From Zancudomyces culisetae (taxonomy: Eukaryota > Kickxellomycota > Harpellomycetes > Harpellales > Legeriomycetaceae): a stretch of DNA of 62,475 nucleotides. This document shows positions 49,815-61,713 of this stretch, piece after piece. Both the position numbers and the translations under genes were made by a program. The stretch's first letter is position 1. Every line of letters begins with the position of its first letter. Where the stretch lies: assembly GCA_001969505.1 (NCBI GenBank), contig CM007644.1:1-62475 (forward strand), written 5' to 3'. Below the pieces are notes generated by a model. It saw only the letters and a list, made by a program, of their open reading frames with translations, was not told the DNA's origin and did no database searches.

Positions 49815-51151
49815 AATGCTGCCTTATAGATATCTAAATATCTAAAAATAACTGGCTCATAACGGTGAAGTCTAACGAAATATATATATTTCTATGGTAA
49901 TACCGTGGGAAGTAAAGAAATTTACCCCGTAACGACTTCGGATTTATTAAAAATCCGGGATAATTTAAGATTTTAGAAATTAAATTATAATACGCCAGAT
50001 TTTAATTAAAATAAATGTAAATGGAATTAATTGAGGCATAAAATTAATAAATATATATTACATAAATATTATAAAATGAAAGAAATACAATTATTTAACT
50101 TAAACCCTAATTGGGTTACTGGTTTTACTCAAGCAGATGGTTGTTTTAATATAACTTTTACTAAAAAAAAACCAAATCAAATTCGTTTAAGAGCTAGATT
50201 TATAATTTCACAACATATAAAAGATGAACTTCTGATCTTATCAATTAAAAATTTCTTTAATTGTGGTATAATTATTAAAAATAAAAAAGAAATTCAATAT
50301 GTTGTTAATTCTATAAATGATTTAATAAATATTATTATACCTCATTTTGATAAATATCCTTTAAAATATGGTAAATATACCTCATATTTAATTTTTAAAA
50401 ATATTATAGAAAAAATGAAGAATAAACAACATTTAACTCAAAAAGGTTTAATTGATATAATAAATCTAACTTATATTATGAATCCTTTAGGTAAAAGAAA
50501 AATTAATAAAAAAGAATTATTTGAATTTTTAAAAATTAAAGATTTTTCTATTTCAGATGAAAATAATCCGTATACTGATTTTTCTTTATCTAATAAATTT
50601 TTATATCAAAATGAAATTGATATTAATTTTATTGGAGGATTAATTCAAGGTGATGGTTGTTTTAATATAAGTTTTAGAAAAGATTTAAAAATTCAAGCTC
50701 AATTATTCATAGCTCAAGATATGTATTCCATTGAATTATTATCAGAAATAAAAAAATTTTTTAATTGTGGAAATATTATAGATAAAAAAGTAAAAATGTC
50801 TATAATAGAAATTAAGAATATTAATAATTTATATAATAAAATATTACCTTTATTTAATGAAAATTTATTTTTTTTAGATAAATTAAAACAATTTATTATA
50901 TTTAAACAAATAGTTAATTTATTATATAATAAACAACATTTAACTAAAGATAATAAATTAAAAATTGTAGATTTAGCTTATAATATGAATAATAATGGTA
51001 TTAAAAGAAAATTAACTAAAGAACAATTTATACAAATAATAATAAATAAATATAAATAAATATGTTAATATGAACGAATTTATCATTTATAAATTTAATT
51101 AAAATAAGGTATAGTCTAGTTCCACATAAAAGTGTGGGTTAATATACAAGC
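49815..51151 (+). mobile_element. rnl intron (group I)
   Basis: Splits CCTAAGGTAG from CGAAATTC, which corresponds to E. coli 23S position 1931, a known group I site. It ends in G if placed as given; the upstream exon then ends in G, so boundaries may differ by 1-3 nt. Confidence 0.85.
50076..51059 (+). CDS. LAGLIDADG endonuclease of the rnl intron
   Basis: 327 residues from the ATG at 50076; the frame is open upstream to a TTG at 50031. Motifs WVTGFTQADG (early) and FIGGLIQGDG (about residue 188) keep the catalytic Asp; both have Gln at position 6. The two halves share a C-terminal pattern (NKQHLTQKGLIDIINLTYIM and NKQHLTKDNKLKIVDLAYNM), showing an internal duplication. Confidence 0.9.
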   Translation: MKEIQLFNLNPNWVTGFTQADGCFNITFTKKKPNQIRLRARFIISQHIKDELLILSIKNFFNCGIIIKNKKEIQYVVNSINDLINIIIPHFDKYPLKYGKYTSYLIFKNIIEKMKNKQHLTQKGLIDIINLTYIMNPLGKRKINKKELFEFLKIKDFSISDENNPYTDFSLSNKFLYQNEIDINFIGGLIQGDGCFNISFRKDLKIQAQLFIAQDMYSIELLSEIKKFFNCGNIIDKKVKMSIIEIKNINNLYNKILPLFNENLFFLDKLKQFIIFKQIVNLLYNKQHLTKDNKLKIVDLAYNMNNNGIKRKLTKEQFIQIIINKYK

Positions 51152-52094
51152 GAAATTCTTTGTCATCTAATTAGTGACGCGCATGAATGGTAAAATGACT
51201 TTTCTTACTGTCTCAAAGATGAACTGAGTGAAATTACAATGTCCGTGCAGATGCGGACTACCATTAGCTAGACGGGAAGACCCTTTGAAGCTTTACTGTT
51301 AATAAATATCTTTAATTAAAATTTAAAATTAAGGTTATCTTTATTAGATTTACTTATCTTAAATTAAATTAAAAAAAATTGTTTATAAGACAGTTTTCTT
51401 GGGAGGAGATCCTCATAAAAAGTAACTGAGGAGTTCAAAGCTTTATTTAACCTGAAGGGAAATCAGGGAATGTTAATAACATTCTAAAAAGTATAATGAT
51501 AAATAAAGTTGACGTTTAGGATCACAATCCAAAACGAGTCGTAAGACGGACATAGTGAACCGATAATATCAATATGGAATGGTTATCGATTATCGGAATA
51601 AGCTACTCAAGGGATAACAGGCTAGTTATGCATGATAGTACACATTGACTGCATAGCTCGGCACCTCGATGTCGACTCATCTTATCCTGGAGCAGAAGCA
51701 TGTTCCAAGGGTTTGGCTGTTCGCCAAATAAAAAGGTACGTGAGTTGGGTTAAATACGTCGTAAGACAGTATGGATCCTATCTACTAATGGAAAACAAAA
51801 ATAATAGGTTTTAATCGTAGTACGAAAGGAATCGATAGAGTTAATCTCTTGTTTTTCAGTTATGTAAAAGTATAGCTGATAAGCTACATTAATAAAAGTT
51901 AATAACTGAAAGCATATAAAGTTAGAAACTAGCCTTAAAAATTTGTTAATTAGAAAGGATAAAGAAAATATCCAAATAGGTTATTAGTGATAATATAGTA
52001 ATATAAAAGCTTAATAATACTAAAAATCAAGAAACTTAATAAAATATATTAATAAATAATATAAAAATGTTAATTAAAAGAAGAAATATATTCT

Positions 52095-53450
52095 ATTTTA
52101 AGGTCGAGTTTAATCTTAGCTCAGCATGAACGCTATTAATTAGCTTAACACATGTTAGTCGAAAGATCTATAGATCTTGGCGAAAGGGTGAGTAATAAAT
52201 TATAATTTTACCTTTATGTTAGGTTAAATACCTTAAAAGTTTAAATGAACGCATAAAGATAAGTTAAATTTTGGATTAGGTAGTAGGTAATTTAATAGAT
52301 TACCTAACCGAAGATGCATAATTGATCTGAGAGGATGATCAATCACAGTGATAATGAAAAAAGGATCACACAAAATAAAATTTGTCAGCAGTGGGGAATA
52401 TTGGACAAGTAGGGAAACCTAGCTCCAGCTAAATTATAGATATGATAATATCTAAGTATTATACATAATGAGTTATAAATATAAATAATATCCTGACTAA
52501 TTTCGTGCCAGCAGTCGCGGTAATACGAAAAGGATAAGCGTTATGCATCTTTATTAGGTGTAAAGTGTAAATAGATTGTAATATAAAAATTTATTATATT
52601 ACTAGAATGTTTAAAAAGGAAATAGGAATTTCTAGTGTAAGGTTGAAATCTGTAAATATTAGAAGGAACGCCATAAGGCTAATGCTAATTTCTTATATAA
52701 CATTGACATTAAGTTACTAAAGTGTGGGGAGCAAATAGGATTAGATACCCTAGTAGTCCACAACGTAAATTATGAATGTTTTTGGTAGTTTAACTATCTT
52801 TAAAGATAACTTTAGAACATTCCACCTGGGAAGTATAAGGTCAACCTAGAAACCCAAAAGAAAAGATGGTCTTCCATACCAGCAGTGAAGCATGTTGTTT
52901 AATTAGATGATCCACTAATAATCTTACCTATATCTTGATTATTTAATATTACAGGCGTTGCATGGCTGTGTGCAGTTCTTGTTGTAAAATATTATAAAGA
53001 ACGTAACCCCTTAGTATTATTTATACTTATACTTTAAGGATTAACACAAGTCATCATGACCCTCATGATATAAGGGCTATAGACGTGCCACAATAGTTTT
53101 AACAATTTGTAGCTATATTTATAAAGCTAATCTTTAAATATAACTTTAGTACAGATAATATTCTGAAACTCGAATATTTTAAGTAGGAATTGCTAGTAAT
53201 CGTTAATCACTATGTAACGGTGAAATAATAAATGGAAGGTGTACTAATCGCCCGTCAAGGGCTGAAACAGATTGGTCTCGATTATATTTAAAATATTTTT
53301 ATAATATAGTAAAGATTTACTTATTCATATACTAATTTATAATTCTATTTTAATACTATAATCAAAAATCAATCATTATCGGTTCTAAGTCGTAACTGGT
53401 AGGTGTAGGGGAACCTGTACCTGAATAGTATTTTACTTTTAATACCCCCC
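52095..53450 (+). rRNA. rns: Small subunit ribosomal RNA
   Basis: Begins near TCGAGTTTAATCTTAGCTCA (16S 5' domain), contains GTGCCAGCAGTCGCGGTAAT (about 52506), GATTAGATACCCTAGTAGTC (about 52740) and a decoding-site region with CGCCCGTCAAGG and AGTCGTAACTGGTAGGTGTA near 53390. The 3' end is placed at the C-rich motif TAATACCCCCC, where fission-yeast and zygomycete small rRNAs are reported to end. There is no intron. Confidence 0.92.
53440..53450 (+). terminator. C-rich 3' end motif of rns
   Basis: TAATACCCCCC, the same motif as on mRNAs although no stop codon is needed here. Confidence 0.7.
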
Positions 53451-53777
53451 TTATTATAAAAATAATATTAGTATTTTAATAACATTCTTTTTTTATAAAT
53501 TTTAAGGTAGTATATTTTTATTAATTTTTTAAAAGATTTATTTAATAAAATTTTCTATTTTTTATTAAAAATTTTTAATATCTTCTGTTCTTATGATTAT
53601 TATATAAAAATTGTATTTTTTAATACTAAATATCCTAATTATAAATAACTTATCTTTGATATTTTAAGATATTTTATAGTTATTATTTTAATCTAATAAT
53701 TTTTTTTAAATCTTTTATAAATTATGATATATATAGATCCTCAATATATAATATTTTATAATAAATCTATAATAAAA
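53451..53777. other. Spacer between rns and trnR
   Basis: AT-rich. Nothing is recognised. Confidence 0.6.
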
Positions 53778-53849
53778 ACTTATTTAGCTTAATGGATAAA
53801 GCAACGATTTTCTAAATCGTATATAAAGGTTCAATTCCTTTAATGAGTA
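53778..53849 (+). tRNA. trnR(ucu): tRNA-Arg (UCU)
   Basis: Acceptor ACTTATT/AATGAGT, anticodon stem ACGAT/ATCGT, loop TTTCTAA. It reads the AGA codons that dominate the genes here. Confidence 0.93.
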
Positions 53850-54840
53850 TAATAATATTAAATTAAAAATTTATAAGGTTATAATTGATAAAATAGATAT
53901 ATCAAAATGAATTTATTTGTTTTTATTAATATTTTTTTAATCATAAATCATTAATTTTCAATATTTATAATATTTGAAAATTAATTTTTATTATGAAATT
54001 TTATCAAAAATAATATAAAAATTATTTCTTATAAAAGAAAATATATTATCATTGTCTTCTCTATTATTATTATCTTATATATTATTTTTTGATTATTTTC
54101 TATTTAATTTATAAAAATATATAATTAATTTTTCTAATAATTTTTTATCATATATGAATAAATAAAAATTAATTATATAGATAATAAAACATTATGGATT
54201 AAAGATCAAACTATTAAATTTTAAAGAATATTCAATAAATTATAATAAAGTAGATACTATTAGTTTATATAAATAATTAAAATATATTATATTAAATTTA
54301 AAAATAGATTTAAATAATTACATTACCACAATGTTCTATGAAAATATTTTAATCACTATTTTTAATGATAATACGTTTATTATCATATTATTAGTTATAG
54401 CTTTTTATGATAGAAATTATATGAATAAATATTATATTGATTCTTTAATATTAGATATATCTTTAAATAATAATGAAATACCTAAATTTTTAAATATAAT
54501 TGAAAAAGGTTAATTTATCTAAATTATATTATTTAAGGATTAATTAAAATATTTCTTTAAATAAATATTGATTATAAATTTATAAAAAAATTTTATAAGG
54601 ATCTTATTAATGAAATATATATATCATTAAATTCATTTTTCTTTTATAAGATTTTATTAATATTTTTTTAATTATTGATTTTTTAATACCAAATATCTTA
54701 AGATATTTTATTTTATTTAAATCTTAATATAAATAATTTATATTATAGATAATTTAAATAGGTTATATATTATAATTAATTATAAGAAAAATTTTTTTTA
54801 ATATTTTTATATAAATCCTTTAGAATTATAATATATATAT
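53850..54840. other. Spacer with hairpin and small open frame
   Basis: A hairpin at 53951-53984 (TTAATTTTCAATATT pairing with AATATTTGAAAATTAA). A 60-codon frame at 54331-54513 begins MFYENILITIFNDNTF; the sequence around it holds many stops, so it is probably a scrap of plasmid-type coding DNA. No function is assigned. Confidence 0.45.
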
Positions 54841-54913
54841 TCGGATAGATAAGACTTGAACTTATAATCCTCCAGTCCCAAACCAGATGCGTTACCTATT
54901 ACGCTACTATCCG
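54841..54913 (-). tRNA. trnP: tRNA-Pro (UGG)
   Basis: Acceptor CGGATAG/CTATCCG, anticodon loop TTTGGGA. Confidence 0.93.
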
Positions 54914-55219
54914 ATTTAATAATTTTTTTAGTTTAAATATATATAATTTCACTCTATTCATTAAATTAAGATTTATTAAATAATATATAATTTTATATGA
55001 TACTAAAATTTCTTATTAAAATTTGGATTTTATTCATAAAATTATTATTTTTTACTTTTTTATTTTACTAATGATATGATTATTATTATATATAACAATT
55101 TATTCTTATATTATTTAATTAATAAGTATTTAAAGTAATATATTTATATAAGAAATATTTTATTTATAATTCTTATTATATCTACCAAATATCTAAAATA
55201 TCAAATACTACTATTAAAA
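54914..55219. other. Spacer after trnP
   Basis: AT-rich. Nothing is recognised. Confidence 0.55.
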
Positions 55220-55811
55220 AAATATTAGTATTATATTTTTTATTATGATTATCAATTTGATAAAGGTCAAATATTTAACAATTTTGTTAATAAATTATAT
55301 GAAATTAAAAGTGATATTTTATCTACTCCTATTGATAAACAAACAGCTAAATTATTATTAAATTCATTATATGGACGTATGGAATTATCTGATAAAAAAA
55401 CATAAAACTATTATTTTAAATGATAATCAAATTTATAATTATTTAAATAAAATTGATTTTAAACTAATTACAGAATTAGAAGATAATATATCATTATATT
55501 CTTATATTGATGATGATAATAATACTAATTCATTTTCTAATGTAGCTATTGCAGCTTATGCAAGAATAGAAATATATAAATATAAAACTATAAATAATAA
55601 TACTTGTTTTTATAGTGATACTGATAGTGTAGTTTTACAAAAACCTTTAAGTGATAAATTAATAGGTAAAGAAATAGGTAAAATGAAATTAGAATATGAA
55701 ATAAAAAGAGCTATATTTATATCACCTAAAACTTATATATTACAATTATACAATGGAAATTATGTTTCAAAAATTAAAGGTTATTCAAATAATTTAACTT
55801 TTGAAGAATAG
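55220..55811 (+). pseudogene. dpo: C-terminal part of a plasmid-type family B DNA polymerase
   Basis: First frame: FNNFVNKLYEIKSD, then TAKLLLNSLYGRM, polymerase motif B (KxxxNSxYG). After SDKK a run of seven A (55394-55400) shifts the frame by one. The second frame carries SNVAIAAYARIEIY, CFYSDTDSVVL (motif C, DTDS) and ISPKTYILQLYNGNYVSKIK, ending at TAA 55809. Motif A is missing here but present at 23460-23490. The two relics together lack only the stretch between motifs A and B, suggesting one split gene or two separate insertions. Confidence 0.72.
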
Positions 55812-56332
55812 AAATATATAAATATAAAATTATACTATTTGTATCAGAATAATAAACATCATTATTTAAAATATTTTTATATTTATATTATTTAACTGTA
55901 TATTATTAAAATTATAAACTTTATTATTTATTAAAAATTATATATTTGGTATATTTATCTATAATGATTTATTTTTTATAATAAACATAGTATTTTTATT
56001 ATTATATATTATAGTATAAATATAACACATTAATAATATCAAAAATATTTAATATATATTCTTAATATTTAATAAGTATTTAGTATGAATAAAAATTAAC
56101 TAATAATTTATTTTATTATATTCATTAATTATTGATTAATATAATTTTTATAATGAAAAACTAAAAACAATTATATTATAAAAATATAAATTTTAATACT
56201 TTTTTTGTAAAATATTAATCTTATATATTATTAATTTATATTTATTAATTCTATTATTAAAAAAATCTTTGTTTGTATTATTTAACCAGAAAAATATTTC
56301 TTAAAAAAATTATTATAATATATAGTTATTAA
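55812..56332. other. Spacer before atp8
   Basis: AT-rich. Nothing is recognised. Confidence 0.6.
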
Positions 56333-56485
56333 ATGCCTCATTTAATTCCTTTTACATTTTTTCATCAAATATCTTTTGCTTTATTTTTAATTTCAACATT
56401 AGTTTATTTATTTTCTGTATATATATTTCCTTATTTTATATTAAGAGATATATCTAGATTAATAATATTATATCCTTATAAATAA
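56333..56485 (+). CDS. atp8: ATP synthase F0 subunit 8
   Basis: 50 residues starting MPHLIPFTFFHQISFALFLI, the usual MPQL-type opening of subunit 8, then one membrane helix and a basic tail ending LRDISRLIILYPYK. Subunit 8 is part of the membrane stalk region of ATP synthase. TAA is followed directly by TACCCC, the standard end motif, which supports the call. It stands alone, not next to atp6. Confidence 0.92.
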   Translation: MPHLIPFTFFHQISFALFLISTLVYLFSVYIFPYFILRDISRLIILYPYK

Positions 56486-56491
56486 TACCCC
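56483..56491 (+). terminator. C-rich 3' end motif of atp8
   Basis: TAATACCCC, with TAA as the stop codon. Confidence 0.7.
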
Positions 56492-57213
56492 TTTTATAAT
56501 AAAAATAATAAAAATTTAGTAATACTAGTAATGTTATTAAAACAATTTTTTTAATTATAATTTTTATCTATGGTTATAGAATAAGACATACCTATTTCTT
56601 TATTATAATAATAAAATTATATAATCATAGGTTATAGAATATGACAAACGAATAAAATATTAATTATAGAAAAAAAGATGAAAAAAATGAAAGGTTATAG
56701 AGAAATAAAAAAAATAAGGAATGCTATTATAAAATTTAATAAATATCTTTATAAGGTATGGAATTATTTAGCTAGTATTTTATACCTAATAATTATATGA
56801 ATATATTTATCTCTAAAAGGTGTAGAATTATTATTAGTATTTAATATCTAATAAAATTTCTCCTATATAAGTAAAAATTATTTATAATATATTAGCAATA
56901 TATTCTAATATTTAAAATATTTATCTTAAGATAAAATAGATATAATAAAATAGGCTATATATATTTTATATAGAATTATTATAAATATAAGTTAAAATTG
57001 ATTATTATAATCTTTTAATAATATATAATTCTTATCTAAAATGACTAATATTTTAAATATAATTAAATATTTATCAATAGATATTTGTTATAACAGTTAA
57101 TTTAATCAATTAATATGAAAAAATGTATATAAGGAGAAATTTATAAAAATAGATATAATAAATTATAAAATATCTATAATATCATATTTTAAATAGTTTT
57201 ATTATAATATATA
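56492..57213. other. Convergent spacer between atp8 and nad2
   Basis: AT-rich. It holds two near copies of ATGGTTATAGAATAAGAC-like text (about 56570 and 56627) and shares phrases with the nad5-nad2 spacer (AGTTAATTTAATCAATTAAT, about 57095). No gene. Confidence 0.55.
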
Positions 57214-58653
57214 TTATATAATAAAAGGGGTATTAAATAAATTAAATATTAAATTACCATTTAATACAAATGTTAAAGTTAAAAAAGTAAAAAATGAAAT
57301 AACTATACTAATAGTTTCATTAAGATGTATAGATTTATAATTCATATATATATTATCATCAAAATTAATAATTTTTATAATTCTTAAATAATAAACACAT
57401 GAAATAACACTACATAATAAAGATATAAAAGTAATAAAATAATATTCTAAATTAAAAGAATCTAATAAAATAAAATATTTAGAATAAAATCCTAAAAAAG
57501 GAGGTATACCAGCTAAAGAAAAAAATGAAATTATTAAAGAAAATGATAATAATTTATTATTATAAACAAAACCTTTTAATTCACTTAATAATTCTATATT
57601 TTTAGATAAATTTATAGAATTTAATATAAAAAATATATTTATAGATGTAATAACATACACAACAATATAGAATATTGTGGTAAAAGTATTTATATAATAA
57701 ATACAAGAAATACTTAATAATATAAATCCTAGATGTACAATAGAACTATATGCTAATAAACGTTTTATTCTAAATATTAATAAACCCATAATAGAACCTA
57801 TTATAAGAGAACAGAAAGAAGAAAAAAGAGTTAAATTAGAAAGTAAAGGATAAATAAAAAGTGGATGTAAAGATAAAAATATTAAAAAAGGTATTTTTGG
57901 TACTATACTTATCCAAGTTGTAACTATAGTAGGTACACCATCATAAACATCTGGTGCCCAATTATGAAATGGTGCACATCCTAATTTTAATAATAATCCT
58001 ACTATAATTAAAGTACTACCTATTTTATATATTTCTAATTTATTATTAAATATATTTAATAATTCTATTATATTAGTTATATTTGTTAATCCTGTATCTC
58101 CATATATAAATACTGATCCTAATAATATAAATACTGATCCTAATGAACCTATTAATAAATATTTTAAACCAGCATATATACCTGATAAATTATTTTTATT
58201 AAAACCTAATCCTTCATATATTTCATCATTTTTATATAATGATGCTGATATATATAAAGGAAAACTTATTAATTCTATAGCTAATGACATTGTAACTAAA
58301 TCATTACTTATTAATAAAAAATTCATACCTAATATACTTAATAATATTATTAAAGTATATTCACTAGATCTTAATATATTTTTTCTTGTTTTACCTGATT
58401 CTCCTAATAATAATACTAATGTTATTGTAAACCATACTATTAATTGACCTATTATTTGATTTATTGATATATATCCTAATGAATTATATATTGATATTCC
58501 GTAATTATAAAATACATTGGTATTAAATATTATTGTTAATAATATTATACTACAATATATACTTATTAATATACTAATTCTATTTATATACACAGGTTTT
58601 AAAATTTTAAAACTTAATATTATTATAAATAATATTATACTTATTGTTAACAT
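57214..58653 (-). CDS. nad2: NADH dehydrogenase subunit 2
   Basis: The 479-residue antiporter-like ND2 subunit of complex I. It shows LLKLGCAPFHNWAPDVYDGV (about residues 221-240) and AYSSIVHLGFILLSIS (about 301-316), both diagnostic, with about 14 membrane helices. Start is the ATG at 58653; a G-rich element lies 60 nt upstream. The frame passes through the C-rich motif as Asn-Thr-Pro and stops four codons later at 57214. nad5 lies upstream on the same strand across the circular join. Confidence 0.96.
   Translation of the reverse strand: MLTISIILFIIILSFKILKPVYINRISILISIYCSIILLTIIFNTNVFYNYGISIYNSLGYISINQIIGQLIVWFTITLVLLLGESGKTRKNILRSSEYTLIILLSILGMNFLLISNDLVTMSLAIELISFPLYISASLYKNDEIYEGLGFNKNNLSGIYAGLKYLLIGSLGSVFILLGSVFIYGDTGLTNITNIIELLNIFNNKLEIYKIGSTLIIVGLLLKLGCAPFHNWAPDVYDGVPTIVTTWISIVPKIPFLIFLSLHPLFIYPLLSNLTLFSSFCSLIIGSIMGLLIFRIKRLLAYSSIVHLGFILLSISCIYYINTFTTIFYIVVYVITSINIFFILNSINLSKNIELLSELKGFVYNNKLLSFSLIISFFSLAGIPPFLGFYSKYFILLDSFNLEYYFITFISLLCSVISCVYYLRIIKIINFDDNIYMNYKSIHLNETISIVISFFTFLTLTFVLNGNLIFNLFNTPFII
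57227..57235 (-). terminator. C-rich motif inside the nad2 3' end
   Basis: The minus strand reads TAATACCCC, in frame as AAT-ACC-CC; the nad2 stop lies beyond it. Confidence 0.65.
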
Positions 58654-58712
58654 TCTTTTTTTTTTACTATTTATTTTTATTTATAGTATATAATACTATT
58701 AATTTTTTATAT

Positions 58713-58729
58713 CCCTTACCTCACCTCCC
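58713..58729 (-). promoter_or_regulatory. G-rich 5' leader element of nad2
   Basis: The minus strand reads GGGAGGTGAGGTAAGGG, 60 nt before the nad2 ATG. Confidence 0.45.
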
Positions 58730-59628
58730 TTAATATATTTATTTATTTTTGATATATAAAATAATATATTTTTAATAGTTTTTTTATTTTTAGTAATAAT
58801 ATATTACCTTATTTTTTTATTAAGTCTTTTATACTAGTTAAAAATTCTTTTTTAGTACACTTTATAGAGATATTTTTTTATCAAATAAAATATTTAGGTA
58901 TTTTATATTTGTTATAATTGCATATAGAGAATAATATATTACCTTTTTTAGGTATTTTATACTTATTTTTATTGATTTTTAAAGATTTATATATATAACC
59001 TAAATAAATTATAGATAAAATTCTTAAAATAAAATATCTTTAGGATATTTGGTATAATAAAATGATATATTATTCTTATATATAACCTGTTTAAATATCT
59101 AAATATATTAAGAATGTTCTTATATATAGCCAGTTAAAATATCTATAGATATTTGGTATCTATAACAGTTAATTAAATCAATTAATATGAAAAAATGGTA
59201 TAATCTATAAACACTTATATAAAATATCTTAAAATAAATATTTTTAACTAAATATTAGTCTTTAGATAAGTAATTTATAATTAGGATATTAAGAATATAA
59301 AAAAATATTATAACTTATATAAGAATAGTAATTGATATATATATTAATATTAACAAATTTCTATAAATATAAAATACTAGTATAATTTGTATAGTATATG
59401 ATATTATTTTCTAAATATCTATAGATAAATATTTTTTTATATTAGTATCCTTATATATAGCCACTTATTAAAAAATAATATATTATGGTAATTTATATCC
59501 ACTAATTTAATATATAAAATGAATCATATATTATGATAATATATAGCCACTTAAAATATCTAAAGATATCTTAGATAAATATAAAAAAAAATATTAATAA
59601 TATTATATAAAATAATTTAAGGGGGGTA

Positions 59629-61578
59629 TTAAATAAATAATAATGTTAAAACAAAAAATAAAATAATTAATGGTTTTATAAATAATAAAAAGAAGAAAAT
59701 TATTAAACTTAATATTATATAAACACCATAATGTGGTATTATACCTGTATCATAATAAGAAATAGATATATTAATATTTTTAAATATTTTAATAAATCCT
59801 GTAGGTCCTAAAAATTCAAATACACCTTGATCTAAAACTTTATTAGTTAAATTAGAAAAATAAAAATAAGGTTTTATTATAAAAGAAGCATAAATAGCAT
59901 CTAAATAATAACCATTACTAAAAATATATTTAAATTTAGAAAAATAATTTAATTTAGGTATAGTAGATCTTATTGCTAAGAATTCTGAATTATAAAAATA
60001 ATAAAATATAGTAAAAAATAAAGCTATTAAACTAAGACATAAAGGTAATAAAGAATAAAAATTTGAATTAGAAAATTCAGCTTCTAAAAGATTTAATGAA
60101 TAAGAAATAGATAATGAATTACCCCAAAAAGGAGTACCAAAACCAATAAATAAATCTTTAAAAAAATATCCAAAAAATATACTAAATATTGTTAAAAATA
60201 TAATAGGAATAGTAATATAAATTGAATGATTAGATTCTAAAATATAATGTTTTTTAGGTCCATAAGGTTTTATTAAATATACTAAACAAATTAATTTTAT
60301 AGAATAAATACTTGTTAAAAAAGCTGTTATTGTACCAAACCAATAAGCAAAAGAACCTATATAAATATAAGTACCTAAAGATGCAGCAATTATAAAATCT
60401 TTAGAATAAAAACCTGTTAAAAAAGGAAATGCCATTAAACTTAAAGAACCTGAAAATATAGCTATATATATTAAAGGATCTATATTTATAAAACCACCTA
60501 TTTTATATATATTTTGTTCATCATAAATAGAATGTAAAATCGCACCAGCTGATAAAAATAATAATGCTTTAAAAAATCCATGATTTACAATATGAAATAT
60601 AGCTATATCATATTGACATATACCACATGCTATAAAACAATAAGCTAATTGACTCATTGTTGAATATGCTATTATTTTTTTTATATCATTTTGTGTTAAA
60701 GCCATTAATGCAGCTAATAATGCTGATATACTACCTATAAGAATTATTAATGTTAATGTTATATTAGAATATTGTAAAACCGGTGATATTCTAATTAATA
60801 AATATACACCTGCTGTAACCATTGTAGCTGCATGTAATAATGCTGATACAGGTGTAGGACCTTCCATAGCTCTAGGTAACCAAGTATTTAAACCTAATTG
60901 TGCACTTTTAGCCATAGCACCTATAAATAATGGTATTACAAATAAAGTTATATTTGTATTTTCTTCTATATTATGTGCTACACTAAATATTGTTGTAAAT
61001 GATATAGAACCAAAAATATAAAATATTATATATATACCTATACTAATAGACCAATCACCTACTCTATTCATTATTAATGCTAACATAGCTGATTTATTAG
61101 CTTCTAAACGTGTATACCAAAAATTTATTAATAAAAATGAACATATACCAATACCTTCCCAACCTATAAATAAAAATAAAAGATTATCTGCTGATATTAA
61201 TAATAACATAAAAAATGTAAATAAAGATAAATAAGAAAAAAATCTTTGTTTATGAGGATCTCCTTCCATATAACCTATTGAAAATATATGAACACATGTT
61301 GATATTAATGTTACTAATATAGCCATTGATACTGTTAAACTATCTAAATATAAACCCCAATTTATTTCTAATAATTCTAGATCAATCCAATTTATATAAG
61401 AAAAAGCTAAAGGTGAACCTGTTATACCTATTTCATAAAAACTTATTATAGCTAATATAGCTGTTATACCTATACATATACTACTTATTATACCTGATCC
61501 TTTTTGTCCTATATAACGACCTAATAAACCTGATATAATTGCACTTATTAAAGGTATTATTATTAAAATAGTATACAT
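59629..61578 (-). CDS. nad5: nad5, same gene repeated across the circular join
   Basis: Protein identical over all 649 residues to 973-2922. It should not be counted as a second gene. Confidence 0.93.
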   Translation of the reverse strand: MYTILIIIPLISAIISGLLGRYIGQKGSGIISSICIGITAILAIISFYEIGITGSPLAFSYINWIDLELLEINWGLYLDSLTVSMAILVTLISTCVHIFSIGYMEGDPHKQRFFSYLSLFTFFMLLLISADNLLFLFIGWEGIGICSFLLINFWYTRLEANKSAMLALIMNRVGDWSISIGIYIIFYIFGSISFTTIFSVAHNIEENTNITLFVIPLFIGAMAKSAQLGLNTWLPRAMEGPTPVSALLHAATMVTAGVYLLIRISPVLQYSNITLTLIILIGSISALLAALMALTQNDIKKIIAYSTMSQLAYCFIACGICQYDIAIFHIVNHGFFKALLFLSAGAILHSIYDEQNIYKIGGFINIDPLIYIAIFSGSLSLMAFPFLTGFYSKDFIIAASLGTYIYIGSFAYWFGTITAFLTSIYSIKLICLVYLIKPYGPKKHYILESNHSIYITIPIIFLTIFSIFFGYFFKDLFIGFGTPFWGNSLSISYSLNLLEAEFSNSNFYSLLPLCLSLIALFFTIFYYFYNSEFLAIRSTIPKLNYFSKFKYIFSNGYYLDAIYASFIIKPYFYFSNLTNKVLDQGVFEFLGPTGFIKIFKNINISISYYDTGIIPHYGVYIILSLIIFFFLLFIKPLIILFFVLTLLFI

Positions 61579-61641
61579 TTTATAATATTTAAATCCATTT
61601 TTATTTTTTATTATTTTTATACTTTACTCATTATTTTTTAA

Positions 61642-61713
61642 TAGGAATTAGTAGATTCGAACTACTTCTCTTTATTTGTAAGATAAATGCTCTACCTATT
61701 AAGCTAAATCCCT
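61642..61713 (-). tRNA. trnV: trnV (UAC), same gene repeated across the join
   Basis: Identical to 2986-3057. Confidence 0.92.

Larger units (their letters stand above)
48090..52046 (+). rRNA. rnl: Large subunit ribosomal RNA, one intron
   Basis: Conserved stretches in order: GAAACATCTAATTAAGCAGA near 48270 and AAGAAATCAACCGAGATTC; GGTCTTAACTATGAGGATCC before the intron; GACGGGAAGACCCTTTGAAG (about 51272); AGGGATAACAGGC (about 51610); and the sarcin-ricin loop AGTACGAAAGGAATCG (about 51818). Exons are about 48090-49814 and 51152-52046. The outer ends are estimates from alignment by eye to bacterial 23S. rns follows after about 50 nt, so one precursor is likely. Confidence 0.9.

Noticed and set aside
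51632-51814. Plus-strand 60-codon frame
   Set aside because: Inside the conserved 3' domain of rnl.
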